Translations under genes and position numbers: made by a program
NCBI GenBank assembly: GCA_035650275.1
Contig: DASRHY010000069.1
Span: 1 to 64,000, forward strand
DNA length: 64,000 bases
Reading direction: 5' to 3'
Source: DASRHY01 sp035650275
GTDB lineage: Bacteria > Actinomycetota > Actinomycetes > Propionibacteriales > Kribbellaceae
Notes under the pieces: generated by a model
Database searches by the model: none
What the model saw: the letters and a program-made list of their open reading frames with translations, nothing else
Told to the model about the DNA's origin: nothing
In this document: piece after piece, positions 28,376 to 37,181 of the stretch
Numbering within the stretch: the stretch's first letter is position 1
Layout: each line of letters begins with the position of its first letter

Positions 28376-31177
28376 ATGGCAGAAAGCCCGCTACACGGCC
28401 GGGACAGCGAGGTCGGCCGGCTCAGCGAGGCCGTCATGGCGCTGGCGGCCGGTCACGGGTGCGTCGTCGTGGTCGGCGGTGCCGTCGGGGTCGGCAAGAG
28501 CCGGCTGGTGCATGAGGCGGCCGGCTGGGCGAGACACCTCGGCCTGGCGGTCGCGGCCGGCGACGCCGTGGAGCTGCACCGGCTGTCGTCACTGGCCCCG
28601 TTGCTGTCGGCGCTGCGTGACAGCAGTCCACCGATCATCGGGCCGGAGGACTTCGAGCCGGTGGAGATGCTGGCCGCGGACAGGTCGCGGCTGGTCGACC
28701 GGCTCCACGCGGCGATCGAGCGGATGGCCGGGGAACGGCCGGTGCTGGTCGCGCTGGACGACCTGCAGTGGGCGGATCCGCTCACGTTGGTCGTCGTCGG
28801 ATCCCTGACCGAGCGGCTGGCGGACAAGCCGGTCATGTGGCTGCTGAGCCGGCGCCGCTGGCCGTCCACGCCCTTGCTGGACAAGGTGGTCGCCGACCTC
28901 GTCGACGCCGGGGCGGTCGAGTTCGAACTCGCGCCGCTGCCGCCCGACACGGTGGCCACGATGGCGGGTGAGCTGCTCGGTGCGCCACCGGACGAGGTGC
29001 TGCTCGCGCTACTTGAGAAGTGTTCGGGCAACCCGTTCATGGTGACGAAGCTACTGTCGACGCTGGTCGAGCGTCAGGAGCTGGTGGTCGACACGACGCA
29101 CGCCCGGTTGTTGCCCGGTGGTCCGCCGGGCAACCTCTACCAGCCGCTGATTGGGTGGCTCAACTCGGTCTCGCCGCCCACCCGGCAGCTGCTGGAGGTG
29201 GCTGCCGTCTTCGGCCGGTTCTTCGAGGTGGCCTCCGTCGCCCAGGTGCTGCGCTGCGCGGTCGCGGAGCTGCTGCCATCGGTCCAGGAGGCACTGGAGG
29301 CTGACCTGGTGGCCGAGGACGGTGCCCGGCTCGGCTTCCGGCACGAGCTGGTGCGGGACGCGGTCTACAGCGCGATTCCGCTGACCGCGCGCCGCGCGCT
29401 GCACCGTGAGGCGGCGTACGCACTGCTCGCGACCGGCGGTTCCACCGTCGACGCGGCGGCACACATCACCCGGGGCGCGTACACCGGCGACGGCGACGCC
29501 GACGCCGTCGCCGTACTCGTCCGTGCCTCGAAGGAGATCGCGCCGACCGCGCCGGGCACAGCCGCCGACCTGCGCCTACGGGCCGTCGAGCTGATGCCTG
29601 CCGACGAGGCCGTCCGGGCGCGGCTGATAGCTGAGTCGGTCGGGCTGTTGCTGCGGGCCCACCGCGGTGCTGAGGCGGAGGCCTTCGCGGAGCTGGTGCT
29701 GCGCGGCGACCTCCCGACCGAGGTGGAGGCGCTGGTGCGCCTGCAGCTGGCCGAGACGCTCGGGGTCACCGGCCGGCCGGCCTCCGCGCTGCACCATGCC
29801 CGGGCCGCACTCGGCCTCGCCGGAGTGGACGACGCGGTCCGGGCGCAGCTGTACGCGGTGGAGTCACACGCTCACGTGGTGACCGGCGAGTCCGGCGCCG
29901 CGCTGCGGGCGGGGGAGCAGGCGCTCGGCGCCGGTCCTGCCCCGCCAGACGCCACCGCGGCCGGCCGGGCGCTGCTCTCGATGAGTGCTGCCGAACGGAT
30001 GCGCGGCCGTCTCACCAGGTCGCTCGAGCTGGTCGACGAGGCCGTCCGACTGATGGCGCCCGATCCGGCGCAGACACGGCGGCTGGGACCGCAGTGGACC
30101 CGCGGACGCACGCTGATGGCCCTCGACCGCTTCGACGAGGCGACCGCCGCGTTCGAGACCGCCGGCCGGTCGAACGGCGGGTCGACCGGACCGTTCGCGT
30201 ATATCTGCCGCGCGATGCTGTTGCTTCAGCGCGGCGAGCTCGCCGGCGCCATCGCCGAGGCCGACGCCGGACTGGACCGCGCCGCCGAACTCGAGTCGTG
30301 GACGCACGTGCCGGAGCTGTCCGCCGTGTTCGCGGAGGCCTGCGCGTACCGGGGACAGTTCGGGCTCGCGCGCAGCCAGCTACGGCGCGGCACGAATCTG
30401 GTCGATGAGCCGGGAAGCTTAGCCGCCCAGCGGCTGGCGTGGGCGACGGCCGTGGTCGATGCGACGGCCGGCGAGGATCCCACGCGCCTCCTGTCGCACC
30501 TCGCACCGTTGTACGACGGGCTGCCGGACCGGCTGCCGGCGCCGGCGCTGGACCCGATTGTCGGGCCGCGTCTGGTGGACGCCGCCCGGCGGGCGGACGA
30601 CCCCGGCCGGGCGGCCGCTGCCGCCGAGGCGACCGAGTTCCTCGGACAGCAGAACGACGGCGTGGTCTCGTTCACCGCCGCCGGGCTGCAGGCAGGCGGA
30701 CTGCTCGACGACGACGCCGACCGGCTGGTCGCGGCCGCGAGCGCCTTCCAGGCGAGCCCGCGGCCGCTGGCACGTGCCTGGGCGTGTGAGGACGCCGCCC
30801 GCAGCCTGCTCCGGCACAACCGGCGCACCCAGGCGGTCCATCACCTCGAGCGGGCCGCGGCCGACTACGGTCGCGCAGGCGCCCTGGCGCCCGCCCGGCG
30901 CGTCCGCGACCGGCTGACCGCCGTCGGCACCGGGCGGGCGGAACGGTCAGTGGTACACCGGCCGGCGTTCGGCTGGGAGAGCCTGACCGAGGCCGAGCTC
31001 CGGGTCGCACGGCTGGCCGCCACCGGTCTCACCAACCGGGACATCGCCGAGGACCTCGAGCTGTCCCCGCACACGGTCGAGTCGCACCTGCGGCACGCGT
31101 TCCACAAGCTCGACGTCCGGTCCCGGGTCGAGCTGACCCGGATCGTGCTCACGCGCGACGACCGTTCACCGGGCTGA
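28376..31177 (+). CDS. LAL-type LuxR-family regulator
   Basis: A 933-residue large ATP-binding LuxR regulator. The N-terminus is a STAND/AAA domain (HGRDSEVGRLSEAV, Walker A GGAVGVGKSRLVHEA; Walker B-like LVALDDLQWAD), the middle is a large helical region (about residues 330-850, TPR-like, Ala/Leu-rich), and the C-terminus is a LuxR helix-turn-helix (LTEAELRVARLAATGLTNRD, then SPHTVESHLRHAFHKLDV). It starts 6 nt after the shorter LuxR gene. The ligand is unknown. The end of the gene is followed within 6 nt by island motif copy 3. Confidence 0.9.
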   Translation: MAESPLHGRDSEVGRLSEAVMALAAGHGCVVVVGGAVGVGKSRLVHEAAGWARHLGLAVAAGDAVELHRLSSLAPLLSALRDSSPPIIGPEDFEPVEMLAADRSRLVDRLHAAIERMAGERPVLVALDDLQWADPLTLVVVGSLTERLADKPVMWLLSRRRWPSTPLLDKVVADLVDAGAVEFELAPLPPDTVATMAGELLGAPPDEVLLALLEKCSGNPFMVTKLLSTLVERQELVVDTTHARLLPGGPPGNLYQPLIGWLNSVSPPTRQLLEVAAVFGRFFEVASVAQVLRCAVAELLPSVQEALEADLVAEDGARLGFRHELVRDAVYSAIPLTARRALHREAAYALLATGGSTVDAAAHITRGAYTGDGDADAVAVLVRASKEIAPTAPGTAADLRLRAVELMPADEAVRARLIAESVGLLLRAHRGAEAEAFAELVLRGDLPTEVEALVRLQLAETLGVTGRPASALHHARAALGLAGVDDAVRAQLYAVESHAHVVTGESGAALRAGEQALGAGPAPPDATAAGRALLSMSAAERMRGRLTRSLELVDEAVRLMAPDPAQTRRLGPQWTRGRTLMALDRFDEATAAFETAGRSNGGSTGPFAYICRAMLLLQRGELAGAIAEADAGLDRAAELESWTHVPELSAVFAEACAYRGQFGLARSQLRRGTNLVDEPGSLAAQRLAWATAVVDATAGEDPTRLLSHLAPLYDGLPDRLPAPALDPIVGPRLVDAARRADDPGRAAAAAEATEFLGQQNDGVVSFTAAGLQAGGLLDDDADRLVAAASAFQASPRPLARAWACEDAARSLLRHNRRTQAVHHLERAAADYGRAGALAPARRVRDRLTAVGTGRAERSVVHRPAFGWESLTEAELRVARLAATGLTNRDIAEDLELSPHTVESHLRHAFHKLDVRSRVELTRIVLTRDDRSPG

Positions 31178-31182
31178 GCGCG

Positions 31183-31204
31183 AACTACGTGATCGCGGGA
31201 TCCG
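31183..31204 (+). promoter_or_regulatory. Island motif copy 3, upstream of the baeRF gene
   Basis: This copy begins AACTACGTGATC and ends CGGGATCCG. It starts only 6 nt after the LAL stop codon and ends 72 nt before the baeRF ATG. A -10-like GACACT begins 18 nt downstream. Position 20 is C instead of G, the only copy with that difference. Confidence 0.78.
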
Positions 31205-31275
31205 GGCGGCCCGGTCGCCCGCGACACTGGCGAGGGGTGGCGCCGCAGCGTGTTCCAGCGGCTGAGGTGGAGACG

Positions 31276-32436
31276 ATGATCACAGCGGAGATGGTCAACC
31301 GGGTACTGCGGTTCGACTCGCACGGCCTACCGGTGTTGTCGGTGTACGTCGGCGTGGACAAGGACCCGCGGTCGCGGAGCAGTGCGACCCGGACCCGGTT
31401 GTCGGCGCTGATGCATCAGATCCGTCCGTTGACCGAGGACCGCTCGCTCGGGCACGAGGCGCGGCTGTCGTTGCGCGACGACATCGAGCGGATCGAACGC
31501 TCGGTGCCGGCGGACCGGCTGCTGCCGGGCACCCTCGCGACGTTCTCCTGCGCAGCCGCGGGCCTGTACGAGGAGTTCCTGCTGCCGCGGATGATCAGGG
31601 ATCGTGCCGTCGCCGACCTGAAACCGTGGGTGCGGCCGATGATGGCCGTGCTCGACGAGTACCACCGCGCGTGCGTGGCCGTCGTCGACCGGGAGTCCGC
31701 GCGGCTCTGGGCGCTCTATCTCGGCGAGATGGAGCCCGTCGGCAAGATCCGGTCAGGGGTGCTGCGCAAGCCGGACTACGCCGGCTGGCACGGACTGGAC
31801 GAGCACCGGGTACGGAACAAGGCGGAGACCCTGGCCCGGCGTCACTTCCGCCGGGTCGCGGTCACCCTCGACGACCTGTTCCGTACCGAGGGTTTCGAGC
31901 TGCTGATCGTCGGGGGCCATCATGAGGACGTGCCCGGTCTCCTCGAGTTCCTCCCCAAGTCCGTCCGGCCCAAGCTCGCCGGCACCTTCGACGTCGACGA
32001 GGCTACGGGCGGCGTCGCGGACATCCGGCGCACGGCTCAGGCCATCATCGAGAGCTACGAACGCGACGAGGAGCAGCGCCTGGTCGCCGAGGTGATGGAG
32101 CGAGCCGCGGTCGGTACCGGCGCCGCGGTCGGGCTGGAGCAGTGCCTGCGGGCCGGCTCCGCCGCCGCCGTCGAGCAGCTGCTGGTGCAGGACGGCGCCG
32201 TCGCGCCAGGTGTGGTCTGCGACGAGTCAGGCTGGCTGGCCACCGCGGGGGAGATCTGTCCGCTGTGTGGAGGGCGGACCAGGCGTACCGCCGACGTGAT
32301 CGCCGAGCTGGTGGAGGCGGTGATCGCGGCGAGTGGCTCGGTCGAGCAGGTCGTCGCGCAGACGGCGTTGCGGCGGCACGTGGTCGCCGCGTTCCTGCGG
32401 TTCCCGCTTCCCGCGGTCGCGGACGCGGACGCCTGA
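31276..32436 (+). CDS. baeRF family protein (Rv2629-like)
   Basis: A 386-residue protein of the bacterial archaeo-eukaryotic release-factor-like (baeRF) family. It starts MITAEMVNRVLRFDSHGLPVLSVYVGVD, typical of Rv2629 and its relatives, has a middle eRF1 domain-2-like region (AVVDRESARLWALYLGEM) and a C-terminal domain with a CPLCGG knuckle. In Mycobacterium tuberculosis Rv2629 is one of the DosR dormancy genes. The function is proposed to involve ribosomes, but that is not shown. GGAG lies 3 nt before ATG 31276. The following NYN gene is decayed. Island motif copy 3 lies upstream. Confidence 0.85.
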   Translation: MITAEMVNRVLRFDSHGLPVLSVYVGVDKDPRSRSSATRTRLSALMHQIRPLTEDRSLGHEARLSLRDDIERIERSVPADRLLPGTLATFSCAAAGLYEEFLLPRMIRDRAVADLKPWVRPMMAVLDEYHRACVAVVDRESARLWALYLGEMEPVGKIRSGVLRKPDYAGWHGLDEHRVRNKAETLARRHFRRVAVTLDDLFRTEGFELLIVGGHHEDVPGLLEFLPKSVRPKLAGTFDVDEATGGVADIRRTAQAIIESYERDEEQRLVAEVMERAAVGTGAAVGLEQCLRAGSAAAVEQLLVQDGAVAPGVVCDESGWLATAGEICPLCGGRTRRTADVIAELVEAVIAASGSVEQVVAQTALRRHVVAAFLRFPLPAVADADA

Positions 32437-32438
32437 CC

Positions 32439-32704
32439 GTGGTGGAGCGACGGCCGCTGCTCGTGGTGGACGCGGCGAACGTGATCGGGTCCCGGCCGGA
32501 CGGCTGGTGGCGCGACTGGCCGGCCGCCATACGATGGTTGCTCAAGGCAATCACCGGGTGACTCGACCACGCGGGGACGTCGTACTGGTCGTGGAGGGCG
32601 CAGCCCGGGCGGGTGTGTCGCCAGGCGTCCACGAGGGTGTCGAGGCTCGGCGCCGCGTGCTCGGGCCACGTCAGTTCAGGGAGGAGCTCGCTCCGACATC
32701 CTGA
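32439..32704 (+). pseudogene. Decayed NYN-domain protein
   Basis: The frame from GTG 32439 encodes the first strand and active site of a NYN (PIN-like RNase) domain: LLVVDAANVIGSRPDGWWRDWP. It ends in a TGA at 32561 after an unrelated short tail. A different frame then resumes at about 32565 with GDVVLVVEGAARAGV, the next strand of the same fold, and ends at 32704. An internal deletion and frameshift have removed the middle of the domain. The Asp of the DAANVIGS motif survives, but the RNase cannot be made. It directly follows the baeRF gene and runs up to the dps promoter. Confidence 0.65.
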
Positions 32705-32722
32705 CCGACGGCCGTCCCGCAC

Positions 32723-32744
32723 GCCTACGCGGTCGCGGGATGCC
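32723..32744 (+). promoter_or_regulatory. Island motif copy 4, upstream of dps
   Basis: This copy begins GCCTACGCGGTC and ends CGGGATGCC. It ends 59 nt before the dps ATG. A -10-like CACGAT begins 18 nt downstream. An imperfect GGGA-CA-TCCC palindrome lies between it and the gene. Confidence 0.82.
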
Positions 32745-32802
32745 GGGGCGGGGTGTGCTCGCCACGATGAGGTGACGGGACATCCCGACGTAAGGAGTGG
32801 TC

Positions 32803-33252
32803 ATGGAGCGGCAGGCTGTCGAACAGGAGCTCGCGCCGATGCTGGTCGAGCTGATCGACCTGGCACTCACCGCGAAGCAGGCTCACTGGAACGTCAGCGG
32901 CATGTGGTTCCGGCAGCTGCACGCGCAGCTCGACGAGCTCGCTGACGACGTCCGGCACTGGTCCGACGACGTCGCCGAGCGACTGACGGCGGTCGGCGTC
33001 GCGGCCGACGGCCGGGTGCAGACCGTCGCCAAGGCGACCCCGTTCGCCGACTTCCCGACTGGTTTCGTCGACAGCACCAAGGTGGCGCCGCTGATGGTCG
33101 AGCGGCTGAACACGGTCGTCGAGAACAGCAGGCAGCGGATCGACCGCCTCCAGGCGGTCGACCTGGTCAGCCAGGACCTGGTCGTCGGCGTCATCGCGGG
33201 GCTCGAGAAGCACGCGTGGATGTTCGCCGCCGAGCAACCCAGTCATGCGTGA
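32803..33252 (+). CDS. dps: Dps-family DNA-binding ferritin-like protein
   Basis: A 149-residue protein with the Dps fold: AKQAHWNVSGMWFRQLHAQLDEL contains the conserved His and Trp of the ferroxidase site and ADDVRHWSDDVAERL the next acidic helix. Dps stores iron and shields DNA from peroxide in the nucleoid. The N-terminal Lys-rich tail of DNA-binding Dps proteins is absent, so DNA binding is uncertain. AGGAG lies 5 nt before the ATG. The stop region overlaps the site-2 protease gene, so the two are co-transcribed. Confidence 0.92.
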   Translation: MERQAVEQELAPMLVELIDLALTAKQAHWNVSGMWFRQLHAQLDELADDVRHWSDDVAERLTAVGVAADGRVQTVAKATPFADFPTGFVDSTKVAPLMVERLNTVVENSRQRIDRLQAVDLVSQDLVVGVIAGLEKHAWMFAAEQPSHA

Positions 33253-34438
33253 GTCCATCCGACTCGGCCGGATCGCCGGCATCCCGGTAGGTCTCAACCT
33301 CAGCGTCTTCGTCATCGTCGTCATCCTGGTGGCGGGTCTTGCCGCCAGGAGGTTCCCGGCGGTGTATCCAGGCCGCAGCGCCGCAACCTACCTGACCGCC
33401 GCCGTCGTCGCCGCCGTGCTGTTCTTCGCGTCCCTGCTGGCGCACGAGCTGGCCCACGCGATCGTTGCCCGGCGCAACGACATCGAGGTCGACCGGATCA
33501 CGCTCTGGCTGTTCGGCGGCGTCGCCGAGTTCCGTTCGGAGCCGCGGACCCCGGGGGTCGACTTCCGGACCGCGGTCGTCGGACCGCTGACCAGCCTCGC
33601 CGTCGCCGTGCTGTTCGGAGCTGCCGCGCTGCTGCTGCAGCTGGGTGATGTGACCGGCCTGCCTGTGGGCGTGCTCGGCTACCTGTCCGGCGTGAACGCG
33701 ATGCTGGCGGTCTTCAACCTGATCCCGGCCGCGCCGCTCGACGGCGGGCGGGTGCTGCGCGCGGCGCTGTGGCGCTGGCGGCATGACCGGACCAAGGCCG
33801 CCATCGTCGCGGCCCGGGCCGGCCGGGTGTTCGGCTTCGTCCTGATCACGCTGGGCGTGATCCAGGTGCTCACCACGCGAGGCCTTGACGGTATCTGGCT
33901 CGTCCTGCTCGGGATGTTCGTGGTCAACGCCGCCGCCGCGGAGGAGCAGCAGAGCAGGCTGATGGCGGACGAGTTCGACCTGCGCGTCCGGGACGTGATG
34001 GCGCCGAACCCTGTGGTCGCCGAGGCGTCGCAACCACTCGACCGGTTCATCGACGACACCGTGCTGCGGCGGCCGTTCTCGACGTACCCGCTGACCGACG
34101 CCGACGGCCGCCTGCTGGGCCTGGCAACCCTGAACAGGATCCGTGCCGTCCCGCCGCGGAACTGGTCCGCGACCTCCCTCGGCGATATCGCCTGCCCGCC
34201 CGGCGAGCTGCCCACGGCCCGGCCCGACGAGCCGCTCGTCTCCCTGCTGGGCCGCCTCGACGGATGCGCCGACGGCCGCGCCGTCGTCGTGGACGACGAG
34301 GGTCGCGTCATCGGCCTGGTCACCCCGGCCGACATCAACCGTGCCTTGATGCGGCGTGGCCTGGCCGCACTCGACCCGTACCAGGGCCACCGTGGCGCCG
34401 ACATGGCCCGGTGGATCTGGCAGCCGGCTCAGCCGTAA
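33245..34438 (+). CDS. Site-2 protease (M50) with CBS domains
   Basis: A 397-residue membrane protease. HELAH near residue 75 (LLAHELAHAIVARR) and LNLIPAAPLDGGRVL-type sequence near 160 (FNLIPAAPLDGGR) are the zinc site of M50 proteases. Six hydrophobic helices precede two cytosolic CBS domains (about residues 245-390, VRDVMAPNPVVAEA and VVVDDEGRVIGLVTPADI), which usually sense adenosine nucleotides. Rv2625c of the mycobacterial DosR regulon has the same architecture. The ATG at 33245 overlaps dps by 8 nt. It may cleave a membrane-bound regulator in response to energy state (inference). Confidence 0.88.
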   Translation: MRESIRLGRIAGIPVGLNLSVFVIVVILVAGLAARRFPAVYPGRSAATYLTAAVVAAVLFFASLLAHELAHAIVARRNDIEVDRITLWLFGGVAEFRSEPRTPGVDFRTAVVGPLTSLAVAVLFGAAALLLQLGDVTGLPVGVLGYLSGVNAMLAVFNLIPAAPLDGGRVLRAALWRWRHDRTKAAIVAARAGRVFGFVLITLGVIQVLTTRGLDGIWLVLLGMFVVNAAAAEEQQSRLMADEFDLRVRDVMAPNPVVAEASQPLDRFIDDTVLRRPFSTYPLTDADGRLLGLATLNRIRAVPPRNWSATSLGDIACPPGELPTARPDEPLVSLLGRLDGCADGRAVVVDDEGRVIGLVTPADINRALMRRGLAALDPYQGHRGADMARWIWQPAQP

Positions 34439-34467
34439 CGGTGCTCGCCGCCGAAGTACTGCGCGGC

Positions 34468-34680
34468 CTACTGCGCGGCCCAGGGAACGTCGACCGCGAG
34501 CCGCCCGACCTGGGCGTCCGGGCCCGGGTAGACGAGCGCCGGCATCTGACTGCCCGCCCAGTCCACCACGTACGGCGGCGCGCCGTTGTCGCCCCGGACC
34601 TCGATGATGGTGCCGTCGCGGACCGGGCCGCCGACCGTTCTGCCGTTCACGTGGATGTGATCACCGACGTGTGCGTACAT
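34468..34680 (-). CDS. DUF1918 domain protein
   Basis: A 70-residue protein matching DUF1918, a small beta-barrel-like domain of unknown function found in actinobacteria: YAHVGDHIHVNGRTVGGPVRDG, then IIEVRGDNGAPPYVVDWA. ATG 34680 follows GAGGAG by 4 nt. It lies 34 nt after the second hsp20 gene and is probably co-transcribed with it. DUF1918 proteins are often seen in stress or dormancy clusters. It is convergent with the site-2 protease gene. Confidence 0.85.
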   Translation of the reverse strand: MYAHVGDHIHVNGRTVGGPVRDGTIIEVRGDNGAPPYVVDWAGSQMPALVYPGPDAQVGRLAVDVPWAAQ

Positions 34681-34714
34681 GGTTCTCCTCAATCAGCCGA
34701 TCGACCGGCGGGGA

Positions 34715-35158
34715 CTACTTCACAGAAATGCGGCGGCGCCGCCCCGCGGCGCTCTTGGGGACCCGGACCTGCAGCACCCCGTCCTGCAGGGTGGCCTCCA
34801 CGCCGTCCTCGTCGATGTCCGTGCCGAGGACGATCTCGTAGCGGAAGCGGCCCCAGGAGCGGGCCTGGCGTCGCAGCCAACCGGTCCGCCGCTGCGCCGG
34901 ACGCTCGCCGCTGATCACCACCCGGCGGCCTTCGATGTCGATCTCGATGTCCTTCTTCTTCACACCGGGCAGCTCGATCTCCAAGAGGTAGGCGTCGTCG
35001 GTCTCCTCCACGTCGGCCAGCGGCGTGAAGCCCTCCGGGCCGCCCGCTGACGGCCACTGCTGGTCGAACAGCTGGGACAGCTGCTGGGTGAGCCGGTCGA
35101 ACTCGCTGATCGGGTTCGCGGCCTCGGCCTCGTTTCCACGTCGTACGGGCAACGCCAT
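34715..35158 (-). CDS. Second Hsp20 small heat-shock protein
   Basis: A 147-residue small heat-shock protein. The alpha-crystallin domain (about residues 45-140) includes YLLEIELPGVKKKDIEIDIEG, VVISGERP and LQDGVLQVRVPKS, with a final ISVK. The N-terminal arm is 40 residues and Gln-rich (LTQQLSQLFDQQW). It differs enough from the hsp20 at 24 kb to be an old paralogue rather than a recent copy. Island motif copy 6 lies 79 nt upstream. DUF1918 follows. Confidence 0.93.
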   Translation of the reverse strand: MALPVRRGNEAEAANPISEFDRLTQQLSQLFDQQWPSAGGPEGFTPLADVEETDDAYLLEIELPGVKKKDIEIDIEGRRVVISGERPAQRRTGWLRRQARSWGRFRYEIVLGTDIDEDGVEATLQDGVLQVRVPKSAAGRRRRISVK

Positions 35159-35236
35159 CGTGTGCTCCTTCCTGGAGCGGGGCCGGCAGGCTGCCGGTTC
35201 TCGATGTAGCCAGCCTTCGGCGCGAGGCCGGCGCGG

Positions 35237-35258
35237 CGCATCCCGGGTCCGCGCAGTC
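35237..35258 (-). promoter_or_regulatory. Island motif copy 6, upstream of the second hsp20
   Basis: Read on the minus strand, this copy begins GACTGCGCGGACC and ends CGGGATGCG. It ends 79 nt before the hsp20 ATG. A -10-like AAGGCT begins 19 nt downstream. It lies between the second hsp20 and the end of the thioredoxin reductase-like gene, so it marks the end of that operon. Confidence 0.8.
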
Positions 35259-35277
35259 TGCTCGAGCGCCGAACAAG

Positions 35278-36921
35278 TCAGCCGCGGGCCAGGAACTCGT
35301 GCACCAGCCGGACCGCGAGCGCGCCGTCGCCGACGGCCGCCGCGACCCGCTTCACCGAACCGCTGCGAACGTCCCCGGCGGCGAACACCCCCGGCCGGCT
35401 CGTCTCCAGCAGCAGCCGGTCCTTCGGGTCACCGGCGCCGTCCGCGTCGCCGCCGGTGAGGACGAAGCCGCGGTCGTCGAGCGCGATCTGATCGCCCAGC
35501 CAGTCCACGTGCGGGCTGCTGCCGATGAAGACGAACAGCGCCCTCGCCGGCTCCGCACGCCGTTGGCCGGTCTTCAGGTCCTCGACCACGACCTCTTCCA
35601 GAGCCTGGTGCCCGTGCAGCTCCCGGACCTCGCTGTGCAGCAGCACAGTGATCCGCGGGGTCTGCTCGATCCGGTCGGCAAGGTACCGCGACATGTCCTG
35701 GCCGAGCTCCGCGTTGCGAACGACGAGCAGCACCCGGTCGGCGTGGCGGGAGAGGAAGACCGCGGCCTGCCCGGCCGAGTTACCGCCCCCGACGACCACC
35801 ACCGGGTCGCCGCGGCACAGGTTCGCCTCCAGCTCGGTGGCGGCGTAGTAGACGCTGCTCGGCGCGAACTCGGCCAGCCGGGGCAGGTCGAGCTGCCGGT
35901 AACGCACCCCGCTCGCCACCACGACCGTGCGCGCACTCATCCGTTCGCCGGTCTCCGTTCGGACGATGTGGTGCCCGTCCTGCTCTTCCAGTCCAGAGGC
36001 AGCGGCGGGCACCAGCAGGTCGGCGCCGAACCGTGTGGCCTGGACGACGGCGCGATCGGCCAGCTCGGCGCCACTGATCCCCGCCGGGAAGCCGAGGTAG
36101 TTCTCGATCCGCGCCGAGGTGCCGGCCTGACCGCCGGTGGCCGTGGCGTCCAGCACGACCGTCGCCAGTCCTTCGGAGGCGCCGTAGACGGCGGCGGCGA
36201 GGCCGGCTGGACCGGCTCCGACGACGATCATGTCGTACACCGCGTCCGGCGGCGTACGACGCAGGCCCACCGCAGCCGCGAGCTGTTCGTTGCTGGGGTT
36301 CCGCAGCACCTCGCCCCGCCAGATCACGACCGGTGTCTGGTCCCGGCTGACACCCAGCTGGCGCAACAGCTGGTCGGCCTCGGCGTCTGTCTCCAGGTCG
36401 ATCCAGTGGTGCGGCAGCCGGTTGCGGGCCGCGAACTCGCGCAGCCGCCGGGTGTCGGCGGAGAACCGCGAGCCGATGATGCCGAACCCGGCGCCCAGCG
36501 ACAGCTGCAGCGACCGCCGGATCAGCAACGCGCGCAGGATCAGGTCCGCCAGCCTCGGATCGTCGACGACGAGCCGGCGCAGGTCGTCCACCCCGACCGC
36601 GAGCACCTCGCCCGGGTCCCGGACGACCGAGCTCAGGAAGAGCGGCTGGCCGGTCAGCACGCCGATCTCGCCGAGGAACCGGCCAGGACCGTGTACCGCG
36701 ATCAGCCGCTCCGTCGGGCCCAGGTCCTGGACCGCCGCGACCCGCCCGTCGAGGACCACCACGAAGTCGCTGGTGACGTCGCCGGCCCGTTGCAACACCT
36801 CGCCTGCGTGGGTCGGACGCCGGACACCGCGCGCGAGCAGCTCGGCACGCTGCGCGTCGTCGAGCCGCGGAAAGGCGCCGTACAGGTCAGGGGTCTCGGC
36901 CGGCGTGTCCGCGCCGGTCAC
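35278..36921 (-). CDS. cNMP-binding, thioredoxin reductase-like FAD oxidoreductase without CxxC
   Basis: A 547-residue fusion. Residues 10-130 form a cyclic nucleotide-binding domain (VAVHGPGRFLGEIGVLTGQPLF as IAVHGPGRFLGEIGVL). Residues 150-230 are thioredoxin-like (HWIDLETDAEADQLLRQLGV). The rest is a thioredoxin reductase-like FAD domain (MIVVGAGPAGLAAAVYGASEG, then VVVVGGGNSAGQAAVFL for NADPH). The redox CxxC of classical TrxR, normally in a SATCDG-like position, reads YAATELEANLC, so disulfide transfer cannot follow the usual route. GTG 36921 overlaps the zinc-finger gene stop as GTGA. The cNMP domain suggests control by cAMP. Confidence 0.85.
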   Translation of the reverse strand: MTGADTPAETPDLYGAFPRLDDAQRAELLARGVRRPTHAGEVLQRAGDVTSDFVVVLDGRVAAVQDLGPTERLIAVHGPGRFLGEIGVLTGQPLFLSSVVRDPGEVLAVGVDDLRRLVVDDPRLADLILRALLIRRSLQLSLGAGFGIIGSRFSADTRRLREFAARNRLPHHWIDLETDAEADQLLRQLGVSRDQTPVVIWRGEVLRNPSNEQLAAAVGLRRTPPDAVYDMIVVGAGPAGLAAAVYGASEGLATVVLDATATGGQAGTSARIENYLGFPAGISGAELADRAVVQATRFGADLLVPAAASGLEEQDGHHIVRTETGERMSARTVVVASGVRYRQLDLPRLAEFAPSSVYYAATELEANLCRGDPVVVVGGGNSAGQAAVFLSRHADRVLLVVRNAELGQDMSRYLADRIEQTPRITVLLHSEVRELHGHQALEEVVVEDLKTGQRRAEPARALFVFIGSSPHVDWLGDQIALDDRGFVLTGGDADGAGDPKDRLLLETSRPGVFAAGDVRSGSVKRVAAAVGDGALAVRLVHEFLARG

Positions 36922-37181
36922 ACGAAAGCCTCGTCGACGTAGCACCAGCGCCAGTTCTCGCCCGGCTCGAACGAGCGGACGATCGGGTGGCCCTGGGTCG
37001 CGGCATGCGCGCGAGCATGCCGCATCGGCGACGAGTCGCAGCAGCCGACATGGCCACAGGACAGGCACAGCCGCAGGTGCACCCACGCGGTGTGCAACCG
37101 CAGGCACTCCGCACAACCCTGCGGGGTCTGCGGTACGACCGGGCGGACCATGCTCAGGTGCGGGTCCAGCACAGCGGTCAT
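36918..37181 (-). CDS. UBP-type zinc finger protein
   Basis: An 87-residue protein made of one UBP (ubiquitin-hydrolase) type zinc finger: GCAECLRLHTAWVHLRLCLSCG, then HVGCCDSSPMRHARAHA provides the CxxC, CxxC and His ligands. Bacteria lack ubiquitin; actinobacterial members stand next to thioredoxin reductase-like genes, as here. Its function is unknown, possibly as a small redox or docking protein. It overlaps both neighbours (ATGA with thioredoxin, GTGA with the FAD gene), so the three are one translation-coupled unit. Confidence 0.85.
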   Translation of the reverse strand: MTAVLDPHLSMVRPVVPQTPQGCAECLRLHTAWVHLRLCLSCGHVGCCDSSPMRHARAHAATQGHPIVRSFEPGENWRWCYVDEAFV

